64,000 nt of DNA from an uncultured Colwellia sp. Its GTDB lineage: Bacteria; Pseudomonadota; Gammaproteobacteria; Enterobacterales; Alteromonadaceae. Both the position numbers and the translations under genes were made by a program. Where the stretch lies: the NCBI GenBank assembly GCA_913058395.1, contig CAJXQI010000004.1:186001-250000 (forward strand), read 5' to 3'. Position 1 is the stretch's first letter, and each line of letters begins with the position of its first letter. Shown piece after piece: positions 9,701-18,978 of the stretch. The notes beneath the pieces are model-generated. The model was given only the letters and a program-made list of their open reading frames with translations. It was not told the DNA's origin and made no database searches.

Positions 9701-10075
9701 GTGTTTAATCGCATAATAATCATAATGTTCGCACTATTGTTTGCTAGTCAAACAGTGGCTGCTGCGTTTGATTCTCACAGTACCCATCAAGAAAACGATA
9801 CTAATCAAAGTTTATCTCATCGAACCTTGGATGAATCGCACAATTCACATCAAGAAGGCACATTAACTGCTGCGCATTTTGAAGTGAGTAATGATGCTGA
9901 AGAAAATCAATTTGATTGTCATCATTGCTGCCATTGTCATGCGCCATCGGGCGTGTACATCGCATGTAATGTTGAATCAAGCTTATTGCACAAAGGTAAC
10001 GACAATATATTAGCCGATAAAACCGCGCTATTGTCGCTTTGGATCTCACCAGAACATCGCCCTCCAATCGCTTAA
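9701..10075 (+). CDS. CzcI-like periplasmic Cys/His protein
   Basis: Small secreted protein (124 residues, GTG start at 9701; an ATG at 9725 would remove most of the signal peptide). The signal peptide ends near AAA at about residue 22. A His-rich stretch (SHSTHQ, SHRTLDESHNSHQ) precedes a cluster CHHCCHCH near residue 70, and the protein ends in PEHRPPIA, the RPP-type tail known in CzcI and DUF2946-like proteins that precede heavy-metal efflux operons. I infer a periplasmic metal-binding or sensing accessory for the efflux genes downstream. A 190-nt gap with RNA-like structure separates it from the adaptor gene. Confidence 0.65.
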   Translation: MFNRIIIIMFALLFASQTVAAAFDSHSTHQENDTNQSLSHRTLDESHNSHQEGTLTAAHFEVSNDAEENQFDCHHCCHCHAPSGVYIACNVESSLLHKGNDNILADKTALLSLWISPEHRPPIA

Positions 10076-10090
10076 TTTTCTGTAATTATT

Positions 10091-10262
10091 TTGCCAAACG
10101 GAACTGCAAATTAGCTCCGCTGGCAATGATATATTGTAAACCTAGTAAGTTACCTGTGCTCATTGATGAGTTCACAGATGAATAGCATCCGGCTGTTGCT
10201 GTGATTTTAATGTGCTTGTTTAACTAGGTTTATGATCTCAAATAGAAAATTAAGAGATTTTT
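10091..10262 (+). promoter_or_regulatory. Structured leader before the efflux adaptor gene
   Basis: The gap between the CzcI-like and CzcB-like genes can fold into several helices. There is an imperfect hairpin at 10091-10125 (TTGCCA with TGGCAA ends). A 9-bp outer helix pairs 10138-10146 (AAACCTAGT) with 10223-10231 (ACTAGGTTT) and encloses a hairpin at 10154-10177 (CTGTG-CTCAT with ATGAG-CACAG). A short stem at 10235-10258 (ATCTC/GAGAT) runs into five T residues just before the ATG at 10266. This could be a metal-responsive attenuator or only a mRNA-stability element. It does not match a riboswitch class I can name. Confidence 0.35.
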
Positions 10263-10265
10263 AAA

Positions 10266-11627
10266 ATGACAACAACCAATATTAAACGCGACAAAAAAAA
10301 TGCATGGTTCGATGGTTTTAATAAAAGTAAACACTCAAGTTACAAGCCTTACCTGGTAATTTTACTCCTTAGCATCATGTTAAGTGCTGCGGTAGAGGGA
10401 GCAGAAAGTGAACTTCAATCAGGTCATGAACACCAGCAATTAGTAAGTAAAAGTTCCTCAAATGAAAGTGCATCAAATAAAAATGTAGAACATGATCATT
10501 CACATGCAATTAGCACAGTTCAAGAAACAAAACATCGAACAGAAAATAAAGGCGATGATCATCAACATAGTGAAGTGGAAACTTCGGATGAACAAGCACA
10601 TGAAGAGGGTATTAGTTTTAGCCCTGAAAAAATGGCCATTGCCGGTATTGAAGTTGCTCCTGTTGTGCCGCAAGTATTTGCCAATAACGTGTATGCGCCA
10701 GGTGAAATAAAAGCCAATGGTTATAAAAGTTATGTTGTTTCACCGCGCACTGAGTCGGTGATTGTTGCTCGACATGCGACGTTGGGACAGCATGTAGAAA
10801 AAGGTGACGCTTTAGTGACACTTTTTAGTGAATCGGTCGCCGAGGCACAAGCGAATTACCGTGTGGCTTACAATGATTGGCAACGAAACAAAAAGCTCGG
10901 TAATGCAACGGTTAGTGAAAGTCGCTTATTAAGCTCTCAAACTGATTATGTTTCCGCGTATAGCCGTTTAAAAGCCTTTGGTTTAACTGAAACTGCAATT
11001 GCAGAAGTAGCTCAAGATCACTCATCAAATGCTCATTTAGGAGAGCTAGGGGAATACACCTTAATTGCCCAACGTGAAGGTGCTGTACTCAGTGATGATT
11101 TCGCCCAAGGCCAGCGTATTTCAGCAGGTGAAGCTATTATGGTACTTGCCGATGAAAGTGAACTTTGGGTAGAAGCCAGAGTGTCACCCAGTAAACAATT
11201 GAACTTACCTAAAGGCACTCAAGCGGTACTTGAAATGGCTAATGAGTCATTTGCGGCAACCGTTATTCAAGAAGCTCATACTATCGACCCTAAAACGCGA
11301 ACTCGCATTGTTCGTTTAGTGGTTAAAAACATAAATGATCGCTTACATCCGGGTATGTTCGTCAACGTTAACTTTAGTTTCAATACGCAAACAAAAGTGA
11401 TGGCAGTACCTGAGTCAGCACTTATGCGCTCTAGTGATGGTGATTGGACGGTATTTGTTGAAGATCACCCAGGTGAATTCACTGCGATAGAAATTGAATT
11501 AGGACGTTCACTAGGCGCTTATCGTGAAATATTAGGGCTTGCTCCACAAACGCGAATAGTCACCAAAGGCGCATTTTTTGTTGCCTCTGAAATTGCAAAA
11601 GGTGGCTTTGACCCACATGGCCACTAG
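10266..11627 (+). CDS. CzcB-like periplasmic adaptor of an RND metal efflux pump
   Basis: Membrane-fusion subunit linking an inner-membrane RND pump to an outer-membrane channel. It has an N-terminal membrane segment (about 25-45) and then a long His/Glu-rich region (about 55-120: HEHQQ, EHDHSHA, DDHQHSE, EQAHEEG) typical of divalent-metal adaptors. The barrel-sandwich and lipoyl motifs follow (VVSPRTESVIVARHATLGQHVEKGDALVTL, about 160-190), then an alpha-hairpin (190-240), a beta-barrel (PGMFVNVNF near 360) and a C-terminal GGFDPHGH. The gene lies 38 bp before the pump gene. Metal specificity is inferred as Zn, Co, Cd or Ni rather than Cu or Ag. Confidence 0.9.
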   Translation: MTTTNIKRDKKNAWFDGFNKSKHSSYKPYLVILLLSIMLSAAVEGAESELQSGHEHQQLVSKSSSNESASNKNVEHDHSHAISTVQETKHRTENKGDDHQHSEVETSDEQAHEEGISFSPEKMAIAGIEVAPVVPQVFANNVYAPGEIKANGYKSYVVSPRTESVIVARHATLGQHVEKGDALVTLFSESVAEAQANYRVAYNDWQRNKKLGNATVSESRLLSSQTDYVSAYSRLKAFGLTETAIAEVAQDHSSNAHLGELGEYTLIAQREGAVLSDDFAQGQRISAGEAIMVLADESELWVEARVSPSKQLNLPKGTQAVLEMANESFAATVIQEAHTIDPKTRTRIVRLVVKNINDRLHPGMFVNVNFSFNTQTKVMAVPESALMRSSDGDWTVFVEDHPGEFTAIEIELGRSLGAYREILGLAPQTRIVTKGAFFVASEIAKGGFDPHGH

Positions 11628-11665
11628 TCAATCATCAGTAGCGAAAGATATAGGAGCAGAAATTC

Positions 11666-14600
11666 ATGTTTAATAAATTAATAGATTTTTCTGTCAATAA
11701 TCGCCTGTTGGTGATGTTGATGTTAGTGGCAACACTTGTCAGTTCGGTATTTATCATCCCAAAACTTAATTTGGATGCCTTTCCGGATGTAACCAATGTA
11801 CAAGTGGCCGTAAACACCGAAGCCCCTGGGTTAGCGGCTGAAGAAGTCGAGCAATTAATTACCTACCCAATAGAAGCGGTAATGTATGCTATGCCTGATG
11901 TTGAGCAGGTTCGCTCAATTTCAAAAACTGGCTTGTCAGGTGTTACGGTTGTTTTCAAAGAAGGCACGGATATTTATTTTGCTCGGCAATTAGTGTTTGA
12001 GCGCTTACAAGCAGCAAAAGAGCTTATTCCTGCAGGTGTAGGAACACCTGAAATGGGGCCAAACACCTCTGGCTTAGGGCAAGTATTTCAGTACTTATTA
12101 ATTGCTGATAAAGAGGCTGGCTATGATGCGATGGCGCTGCGTAGTCTTAATGATTGGATAGTGAAACTATTGGTGATGCCTGTTGATGGTGTTACCGATG
12201 TGCTGTCATTTGGCGGTGATGTTCGTCAATATCAAGTCAATATTGAAGCCAGTAAATTATTATCTTATGAGTTAACGCAAGCCGATATTGTTACTGCTTT
12301 AGATAACAACAATAGTAACGTTGGCGGTTGGTACATGAACCGAGGCCAAGAACAGTTGGTTATTCGTGGTACCGGTTGGCTCAGTGGTGGTGAAGCTGGT
12401 ATTGCAGATATTTCTCAAGTGCCAGTGAAAACAGTTGCCGGTACGGTTATTACGATTGCTGATGTTGCCACGGTTGAGTTGGGGAGTGAAATTCGTCAGG
12501 GCGCGGTAACAATGACACGCCGGACAGAAAATGGTGACATTGAAAGCTTAGGTGAAGTAGTTTCAGGCATTGTACTTAAACGTATGGGTGCTAATACTAA
12601 AGCAACCATTGATGGTATTAACGCTCGTCTACCATTAATTGAACAAGCATTACCCAAAGGTGTCCGTTTTGAACCTTTTTATGACCAATCTGACTTAATT
12701 GTTAAAGCGGTTAGCACGGTTGTTGATTCATTAATTCTTGCTTTTATCTTTATATCTATCATTTTAGCGTTATTCTTGATGAACTTGCGCGCGACATTCT
12801 TAGTGCTTATTTCTATTCCTATTTCCATCGCTATTACCTTGATGATTATGTCCTATTTAGGCTTGTCAGCTAACTTAATGTCATTAGGCGGTATTGCTGT
12901 TGCCATTGGTATGTTGGTTGATGGCTCTGTGGTGATGGTTGAAAATATGTTTAAACATCTTAATCGTCCTGATGAAGTCCATATTGCAGGTACGATTGCT
13001 AGAAATAGTAATGGCGGTATTCCATTACGTTTAAAGCAAGCGGGAAAGGAAGTTGCTCGTCCGGTGTTTTTTGCAGCCTCGATTATTCTGGTGGTGTTTA
13101 TGCCATTATTTAGCTTTGAAGGTGTTGAAGCTAAGTTATTTCAACCGATGGCGACTAGTATAATTTTAGCGGTTATTTCGGCCATTTTTGTTGCCTTAAT
13201 TGTGGTGCCAGCGATGGCGACGTACGTATTCACTAAAGGCGTTACAGAGCGCGAGAGTATTATTTTACGTCCATTGGATAGGTGGTATCGCAAAAGTTTA
13301 GCGATAGCAATGAAGCGCACTAAGTTAGTTATTGCCTCTTCAGTTATTTTATTGCTTGCGGCGATTGCATTAGTGCCACAAATTGGTACCGAATTTGTAC
13401 CCGAACTTGAAGAAGGCACTATTAACCTTCGAGCGACGTTAGCGCCATCATCAAGTTTAGAAACTGCCTTGCAAGTGGCGCCAATTTTGGAAGAAAAACT
13501 GATGGCATTTCCTGAGGTTGAATATACCTTAAGCCGGATGGGACGAGCAGAAATTGGTGGTGATCCTGAGCCGGTTAATAACATCGAAATTTATATTGGA
13601 TTAAAGCCAGTTAGTGAATGGACGAGTGCAAATGATCGTTATGAATTACAGCGTCTGATGGAAATTGAACTAGAGCAGTTCCCAGGTTTACTTCTGAACT
13701 TCTCACAACCTATCGCCACACGTGTTGATGAACTACTTTCTGGGGTTAAAGCACAATTAGCGATTAAATTATTTGGTCCTGATTTAGCTACTTTAGCGTC
13801 GAAGGGGCAAGAAATAGCAGCCGAAATTAAAGCCGTTGAAGGTGCGCGTGATGTTGCTATGGAACAAATTGTGGGTGAAGCGCAATTAGTGATCAAGCCC
13901 AATAGACAGCAACTTTCACGTTATGGTTTTTCGGTTGGCGATGTTATGAATGTCGTTAAAAACGGTATTGGCGGTACAACGGCTGGGCAAGTGATTAACG
14001 GTAATGAACGTTATGATATTTATGTTCGACTGCAAGAAAAAAGTCGTAACAATCGTGAAGTTATCGCAGAGCTTCGCTTGCAGTCACCGACAGGTGCTTG
14101 GGTGCGTTTAGGTGATATTGCTGACATTTCACTTGAGTCAGGGCCACCACAAGTGCGCCGTGATGATGTGCAACGTCGAGTAGTGATCCAAGCTAATGTG
14201 CAAGGTCGTGATATGGGCAGTGTTGTTGCCGACATTCGTCGTGTTATTGCTGCAAATGTAGACTTACCTGCAGGTTATTCGGTGGTTATTGGTGGCCAAT
14301 TTGAAAACCAACAACGTGCACAAGCTCGTTTGGCAATTGTTTTGCCTGTGTCATTGGGATTAATTGCTTTATTGCTATATTTTGCTTTTGGTTCAACAGG
14401 ACAAGCGATGTTGATATTAGTCAATGTCCCGTTAGCGATTATTGGCGGCATATTTTCACTCTATATTTCCGGTCAGTATTTGTCGGTGCCTAGCTCAGTT
14501 GGTTTTATCACGCTATTTGGTGTTGCAGTGCTAAACGGTGTGGTGATGGTAGAAAGTATTAATCAACGCATACAAGATGGTTTAGCAATATCAGAGGCCG

Positions 14601-14833
14601 TATTTGAAGGGGCAACGTCGCGCCTACGTCCGGTATTGATGACGGCAATTACTTCCGCGTTAGGACTCATTCCAATGTTAATGTCAAACGGTGTTGGCGC
14701 AGAAATTCAACGACCATTAGCCAGTGTTATTGTCGGTGGTTTAGTAACTGCGACATTACTGACATTGTTTGTTGTACCTGTATTGTTTAGTTGGTTTTCA
14801 AAAGCAAAAATAACTGAGTTAACTAATCGGTAA
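11666..14833 (+). CDS. CzcA/HME-type heavy-metal RND efflux pump
   Basis: Inner-membrane proton-driven heavy-metal exporter of full family length (1055 residues), with twelve expected helices and two large periplasmic loops. The TM4 motif reads GGIAVAIGMLVDGSVVMVEN: D419 and E426 match CzcA D408 and E415, but the position of CzcA D402 is Ala (A413), as in CusA-like pumps. The Met triad that binds Cu(I) in CusA is not present (for example, Arg where CusA has M573), so a divalent cation is more likely. AGGAG about 10 nt upstream supports the start. It is the last gene of the unit, followed by a strong terminator. No CzcC-like outer-membrane channel is encoded nearby, so the pump presumably borrows one. 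Confidence 0.93.
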   Translation: MFNKLIDFSVNNRLLVMLMLVATLVSSVFIIPKLNLDAFPDVTNVQVAVNTEAPGLAAEEVEQLITYPIEAVMYAMPDVEQVRSISKTGLSGVTVVFKEGTDIYFARQLVFERLQAAKELIPAGVGTPEMGPNTSGLGQVFQYLLIADKEAGYDAMALRSLNDWIVKLLVMPVDGVTDVLSFGGDVRQYQVNIEASKLLSYELTQADIVTALDNNNSNVGGWYMNRGQEQLVIRGTGWLSGGEAGIADISQVPVKTVAGTVITIADVATVELGSEIRQGAVTMTRRTENGDIESLGEVVSGIVLKRMGANTKATIDGINARLPLIEQALPKGVRFEPFYDQSDLIVKAVSTVVDSLILAFIFISIILALFLMNLRATFLVLISIPISIAITLMIMSYLGLSANLMSLGGIAVAIGMLVDGSVVMVENMFKHLNRPDEVHIAGTIARNSNGGIPLRLKQAGKEVARPVFFAASIILVVFMPLFSFEGVEAKLFQPMATSIILAVISAIFVALIVVPAMATYVFTKGVTERESIILRPLDRWYRKSLAIAMKRTKLVIASSVILLLAAIALVPQIGTEFVPELEEGTINLRATLAPSSSLETALQVAPILEEKLMAFPEVEYTLSRMGRAEIGGDPEPVNNIEIYIGLKPVSEWTSANDRYELQRLMEIELEQFPGLLLNFSQPIATRVDELLSGVKAQLAIKLFGPDLATLASKGQEIAAEIKAVEGARDVAMEQIVGEAQLVIKPNRQQLSRYGFSVGDVMNVVKNGIGGTTAGQVINGNERYDIYVRLQEKSRNNREVIAELRLQSPTGAWVRLGDIADISLESGPPQVRRDDVQRRVVIQANVQGRDMGSVVADIRRVIAANVDLPAGYSVVIGGQFENQQRAQARLAIVLPVSLGLIALLLYFAFGSTGQAMLILVNVPLAIIGGIFSLYISGQYLSVPSSVGFITLFGVAVLNGVVMVESINQRIQDGLAISEAVFEGATSRLRPVLMTAITSALGLIPMLMSNGVGAEIQRPLASVIVGGLVTATLLTLFVVPVLFSWFSKAKITELTNR

Positions 14834-14869
14834 TAAGTGCTAAATAACACGTAGGTGTATTGAAAACAG

Positions 14870-14917
14870 GTCAGTAGTATTAGGTTTTATTAACCGTCAA
14901 TACTACTGACTTTTTTA
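14870..14917 (+). terminator. Rho-independent terminator after the efflux operon
   Basis: A perfect 12-bp stem (GTCAGTAGTATT at 14870-14881 with AATACTACTGAC at 14899-14910) is followed by six T residues. It lies 37 bp downstream of the czcA-like stop and is the clearest intrinsic terminator in the window. Confidence 0.93.
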
Positions 14918-15114
14918 GCTTTCTTAACTTTCTTAACTTTTTTAAGTAATGGCTGCTTGATTAATTTTTTGTCATTGAGCCAACAAATTGCAGGAAATTG
15001 TTACTAGCAACATTATTTTGTTATCAAATTGAATCAGCGTAGCTATTTATAGTAGTGTAGAGTTATTGGTTATATATTTAGAAATATCTCACCTAAGCAA
15101 TAAGGATAAGTCGC

Positions 15115-16557
15115 ATGAATGTAGAGCAAGTCATTGCCAGTATTAACAATGTACTTTGGGGCGATGGCCAGGTTTTGATTTATGTGCTGCTATTCGCCGG
15201 CTTTTGGTTTAGCTATAAGTTAAAATTTGTACAATTTCTTAATTTTCGACATATGTTTTCTGTCATGCGAAATAGTACCAAAGGCACTGATGAAAATGGC
15301 GAAAATGGCTCAGGTATTAGTTCACTGCAAGCGTTATTTATTGGGCTGTCTGCACGCGTTGGTACGGGGAATTTAGCGGGCGTTGCTGTTGCTATTTCTC
15401 TTGGTGGTAGTGGCGCAATATTTTGGATGTGGGTTATTGCCTTGCTCGGCATGGCAACCGGTTTTGCGGAAAGTGTTTTAGGTCAACTTTACAAAGTAAA
15501 CGATGATCATAAGGAATATCGTGGCGGGCCGGCTTATTACATTCAAAAAGGGCTTAATCAGCGTTGGTTAGCAATTCTATTTTCTCTATGTTTATTCCTC
15601 GGTTACGGCTTTAGTTTTAGTGCCATGCAGGCCAATACCATTGCTGATTCTTTAAATCATGCTTTTAATATTCCTAGCATGTACTCTGGTGCCGTTATTA
15701 CCACATTAGCAGGGCTAATTGTTTTAGGTGGCTTGAAGAGAATTGCCCGTTTTGCAGAGTTAATTGTGCCGTTTATGGGCATAGCGTTCATTCTTGTAGC
15801 TGTGGCAATTACCTTGATGAATATTAGCGCTGTGCCTGCCATGCTTTACGACATTATTACCTCGGCTTTTGGTTTACAAGAAGCAGGAGCGGGTATGTTA
15901 GGTGCAGCAATTAAAAATGGTATACAACGTGGTTTGTATTCTAATGAGGCGGGCGCGGGTAGCGTGCCACATGCAGCTGCCAGCGCAAGACCAGTGCCGA
16001 ACCACCCAGTCACACAAGGCTATGTGCAAATGCTTGGCGTGTTTTTAGACACTATTGTACTTTGTACGTGTACAGCGGTGATTATTTTACTTGCTGATAT
16101 TAATATTGGTGGTGAAATGGAGGGTATTCGTTTAACTCAAAATGCCATTACTTATCACTTAGGTGAAAGCGGAGTTTACTTTGTTTCCGCTGCTATCAGC
16201 TTGTTTGCATTTACTTCCGTTGTTGCCAATTATGCTTATGCGGAAAGCAACTTACACTTTTTTAAATTGGACAATAAAGTTGGCCGCACAATTTACACCC
16301 TGATGTATTTAGCTATGGTATTTTGGGGCTCAAGTGCCAGTTTAAAACAAGTGTGGAGCATGGCTGATGTCGCATTAGGGTTAATGACCTTAGTTAATGT
16401 GGTGGCAATTGTGCAACTTACCCCAACTATTGTTGCGCTAATGAAAGATTATAATGCTAAGCGTAAGCTTGAAAATTCAACTGACGCTGATATGGCTTTT
16501 CAGTCTGACGATATTAAATACCAAGGTCGGCTTCATAAAGGTATTTGGGAAAAATAA
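15115..16557 (+). CDS. Sodium/alanine (AGCS) symporter
   Basis: Secondary transporter of the alanine or glycine:cation symporter family (AGCS, AlsT/DagA-like), 480 residues with about eleven membrane helices. Signature segments are ARVGTGNLAGVAVAISLGG (about 80-100), FWMWVIALLGMATGFAESVLGQLYK (about 102-126), YRGGPAYYIQKGL (about 135-147) and RGLYSNEAGAGSVPHAAA near 275-290. It imports alanine, glycine or related amino acids with sodium, fitting a marine lifestyle. AAGGA about 10 nt upstream supports the ATG. It stands as a single gene, bounded upstream by the strong efflux-operon terminator. Confidence 0.93.
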   Translation: MNVEQVIASINNVLWGDGQVLIYVLLFAGFWFSYKLKFVQFLNFRHMFSVMRNSTKGTDENGENGSGISSLQALFIGLSARVGTGNLAGVAVAISLGGSGAIFWMWVIALLGMATGFAESVLGQLYKVNDDHKEYRGGPAYYIQKGLNQRWLAILFSLCLFLGYGFSFSAMQANTIADSLNHAFNIPSMYSGAVITTLAGLIVLGGLKRIARFAELIVPFMGIAFILVAVAITLMNISAVPAMLYDIITSAFGLQEAGAGMLGAAIKNGIQRGLYSNEAGAGSVPHAAASARPVPNHPVTQGYVQMLGVFLDTIVLCTCTAVIILLADINIGGEMEGIRLTQNAITYHLGESGVYFVSAAISLFAFTSVVANYAYAESNLHFFKLDNKVGRTIYTLMYLAMVFWGSSASLKQVWSMADVALGLMTLVNVVAIVQLTPTIVALMKDYNAKRKLENSTDADMAFQSDDIKYQGRLHKGIWEK

Positions 16558-16917
16558 CTCCCTGTCATAAAGTGGTAGTTTAAACTCAGCTACCACTACC
16601 ACGATTACATTTCATTAACGATTAAAAACAATTCTGTGATACTTTTTTAGTAATTAATTTGTTAATTTTAAAAAATAGCAACTAGACTAATGCCTTATAG
16701 AAAGGTTAATAATACTTCCTATAATAATGATTGCTATTAACATTTTAGTCTTATCTGGGCATTGTTGATTTGCATCATAAACCAAGCCATGTGGATATGG
16801 TAAAGTACACTTAATTCTAAGGTTAAGTCGCCATCTCTCTGTCTGTATTTGATTTGTGCCTGCAGTATCATTTATTCCCGAAACAAACTTAAATTACTCT
16901 TATGAAAAGGATAAGTA
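16558..16917. other. Intergenic gap with a weak hairpin
   Basis: This 360-bp AT-rich gap holds an 8-bp inverted repeat (AGTGGTAG at 16571-16578 with CTACCACT at 16590-16597) just after the symporter stop, possibly its terminator although no T-run follows. The rest should contain the chemoreceptor promoter; I see no other gene or repeat. Confidence 0.45.
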
Positions 16918-18897
16918 GTGAAGTTTTCTGATATCTCATTTAAAAATAAAATATTTATTTTACTCGCGTTGCCATTGATTGGTTTTTTATGGTTAAGCAT
17001 TTCAACACTAAAGCAAAACTATTTAGTGAATAATGAAGTGGAAAGCTTGTCTCAGTTAACAAAACTTTCTATCACTTACAGTGAGTTAGTGCATGAGCTA
17101 CAAAAAGAGCGAGGAGCAACGGCTGGCTTTTTGGGCTCAAAAGGAAATAAGTTTGTTAATGAATTGCGTACACAACGTAATGAAACTGACAGTAAACAAG
17201 GCATAAGAACGCAGTTTTTGTCGGCAAACTCGTTCGAACAACAACAAATTATTCAGTTGAATCAACAGATTAATAATGAATTGGCTCAACTCAGTCAAAT
17301 ACGAACTCAAGTTGATAATTTAGATATTGAAGCAAAACAAGCAATTGGCTATTACACGCAATTAAATGCCAAGTTATTATCAGTATCTACGTTGATTGCA
17401 TCACTTAGTAGTGATGCCAATATTACTAAACAAACCATTGCTTACTATAATTTCCTACAAGGAAAAGAACGTGCGGGTATTGAACGCGCAGTAATGAGTA
17501 GCACGTTTGCATCCGATAAATTTAATGATGGAATTTTTGTTAAATTTGTCTCGCTTGTTACTCAACAAGAGACATTTATGAGTAATTTTCTTGCCTTTGC
17601 GACACCCGAAAATATTGCTTATTATCAAGAACAATTAGCGCACCCCGCAGTTAAAGAAGTTGAAAAATTACGTAGTATTGCAGAAAGCAAAACGACAGGA
17701 TTTGGTGTTGATGCAGTGCACTGGTTCCAGCAAGCCACTATAAGAATAGGGCAATTGAAAAAAATTGAAAACCAAGTCTCTGATCACCTACTTACGTTAG
17801 CAAAGCACAAGTCAGATGAAACTTTCAATATTCTGGTTATTGATATCATTGTCACCTTAATTGTTATTGTTTTGGTTATTTTCATCAGTATCATTTCTAT
17901 TAAAGATTTGTCTGCTCGAGTAAAAGAACTGACTTTTGTGATGGAAAAAGTAAGAGATGAAAACGACTTAACGGTTCGTACAACGCTACAAGGAGAAAGT
18001 GAGTTAGGCCAGATATCTAAAGCACTGAATTTAACCTTAGAGCAATTCTCAAAAACTGTTAATGAAATATCTAGTTCGAGCTTAACGTTAGCTGCTGCGG
18101 CCGAAGAAACCTCAACTACCTGTGAATACAATGCAACAACGATGACAGACCAACAAGAAAGTATTGTAGGTATTGCTGCAGCTGTTGAAGAGCTATCTGC
18201 CACAGTAAAAGAAGTAGCTGGAAATACGCAACTAACCGCAGATTCAGCAAAAGAAGCCAACGACCAAGCGCAAAAAGGCTTAGGTGTTGTGCAACTTTCT
18301 TATCAATCAATTGACGTGTTATCCGTCGAAATTGATAGCTTAGCTAAGCAAATTAATAATTTACACGAGAGTAGCAGCAACATTACCAAAGTGGTTGATG
18401 TGATTAAGTCTGTTGCTGAGCAAACTAATTTACTCGCGTTAAATGCCGCCATTGAAGCTGCACGAGCAGGAGAGCAAGGCCGTGGTTTTGCTGTTGTTGC
18501 AGACGAAGTAAGAACATTGGCACAACGAACACAGCAATCAACATTAGAAATAGAGACGTTTATTGGTACATTGCAATCAGATGCAAATGCTGCGCACCAA
18601 GTCATCGAAAATAGCCAAAGTAAAGCACGTGTTGCAGTTGAAAACTCAAAGAATGTTGAACATACATTAGAAGAAATAACCAATGCAATAAGCCACATTT
18701 TTTCTATGACTGAGCAAGTTGCAACAGCAATAGAGGAACAGTCTGTTGTTACTCAAGATGTTGCGCAAAACATTGTTAAAATTGAACAAATGTCGGAAGA
18801 AACTACTACGGGTGCAACCCAAATTGCAAGCACAGCGAGGGAGCAAGCGCATTTAGCTACCTCAATGCAAGACTTAGCTAACCGTTTTAAGGTTTAA
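16918..18897 (+). CDS. Methyl-accepting chemotaxis protein with NIT sensor domain
   Basis: Membrane chemoreceptor of 659 residues. There is TM1 at about 10-28, then a periplasmic NIT domain (nitrate/nitrite-sensing type) with the motif [21 protein letters not shown] (about 55-75) and PGI-like repeats to about 290, TM2 at about 303-325, a HAMP domain at about 325-380, and a long signalling coiled coil. The hairpin tip reads [37 protein letters not shown] (about 501-537). It should relay ligand state to CheA/CheW. The ligand is unproven. The start is GTG, with AAGGA (16907-16911) at good spacing. Neither a methylation enzyme nor che genes are adjacent. Confidence 0.92.
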   Translation: MKFSDISFKNKIFILLALPLIGFLWLSISTLKQNYLVNNEVESLSQLTKLSITYSELVHELQKERGATAGFLGSKGNKFVNELRTQRNETDSKQGIRTQFLSANSFEQQQIIQLNQQINNELAQLSQIRTQVDNLDIEAKQAIGYYTQLNAKLLSVSTLIASLSSDANITKQTIAYYNFLQGKERAGIERAVMSSTFASDKFNDGIFVKFVSLVTQQETFMSNFLAFATPENIAYYQEQLAHPAVKEVEKLRSIAESKTTGFGVDAVHWFQQATIRIGQLKKIENQVSDHLLTLAKHKSDETFNILVIDIIVTLIVIVLVIFISIISIKDLSARVKELTFVMEKVRDENDLTVRTTLQGESELGQISKALNLTLEQFSKTVNEISSSSLTLAAAAEETSTTCEYNATTMTDQQESIVGIAAAVEELSATVKEVAGNTQLTADSAKEANDQAQKGLGVVQLSYQSIDVLSVEIDSLAKQINNLHESSSNITKVVDVIKSVAEQTNLLALNAAIEAARAGEQGRGFAVVADEVRTLAQRTQQSTLEIETFIGTLQSDANAAHQVIENSQSKARVAVENSKNVEHTLEEITNAISHIFSMTEQVATAIEEQSVVTQDVAQNIVKIEQMSEETTTGATQIASTAREQAHLATSMQDLANRFKV

Positions 18898-18978
18898 CGC
18901 CAGTTTGCTACATTTGTTGTAGTGTTAATGGTTGAAAAAAATTCTGTATTTAATGGAATATTATGGAAATGAATCTCG

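Noticed and set aside
10492-10710. Open frame overlapping the His-rich part of the efflux adaptor
   Set aside because: It is a frame shadow of the repetitive His/Glu codons in the czcB-like gene, with no signal, start site or family match.
14917-14946. Short TTTCTTAAC-type tandem repeat after the efflux terminator
   Set aside because: Only about two and a half imperfect units of 9 bp; too short to be more than low-complexity sequence.
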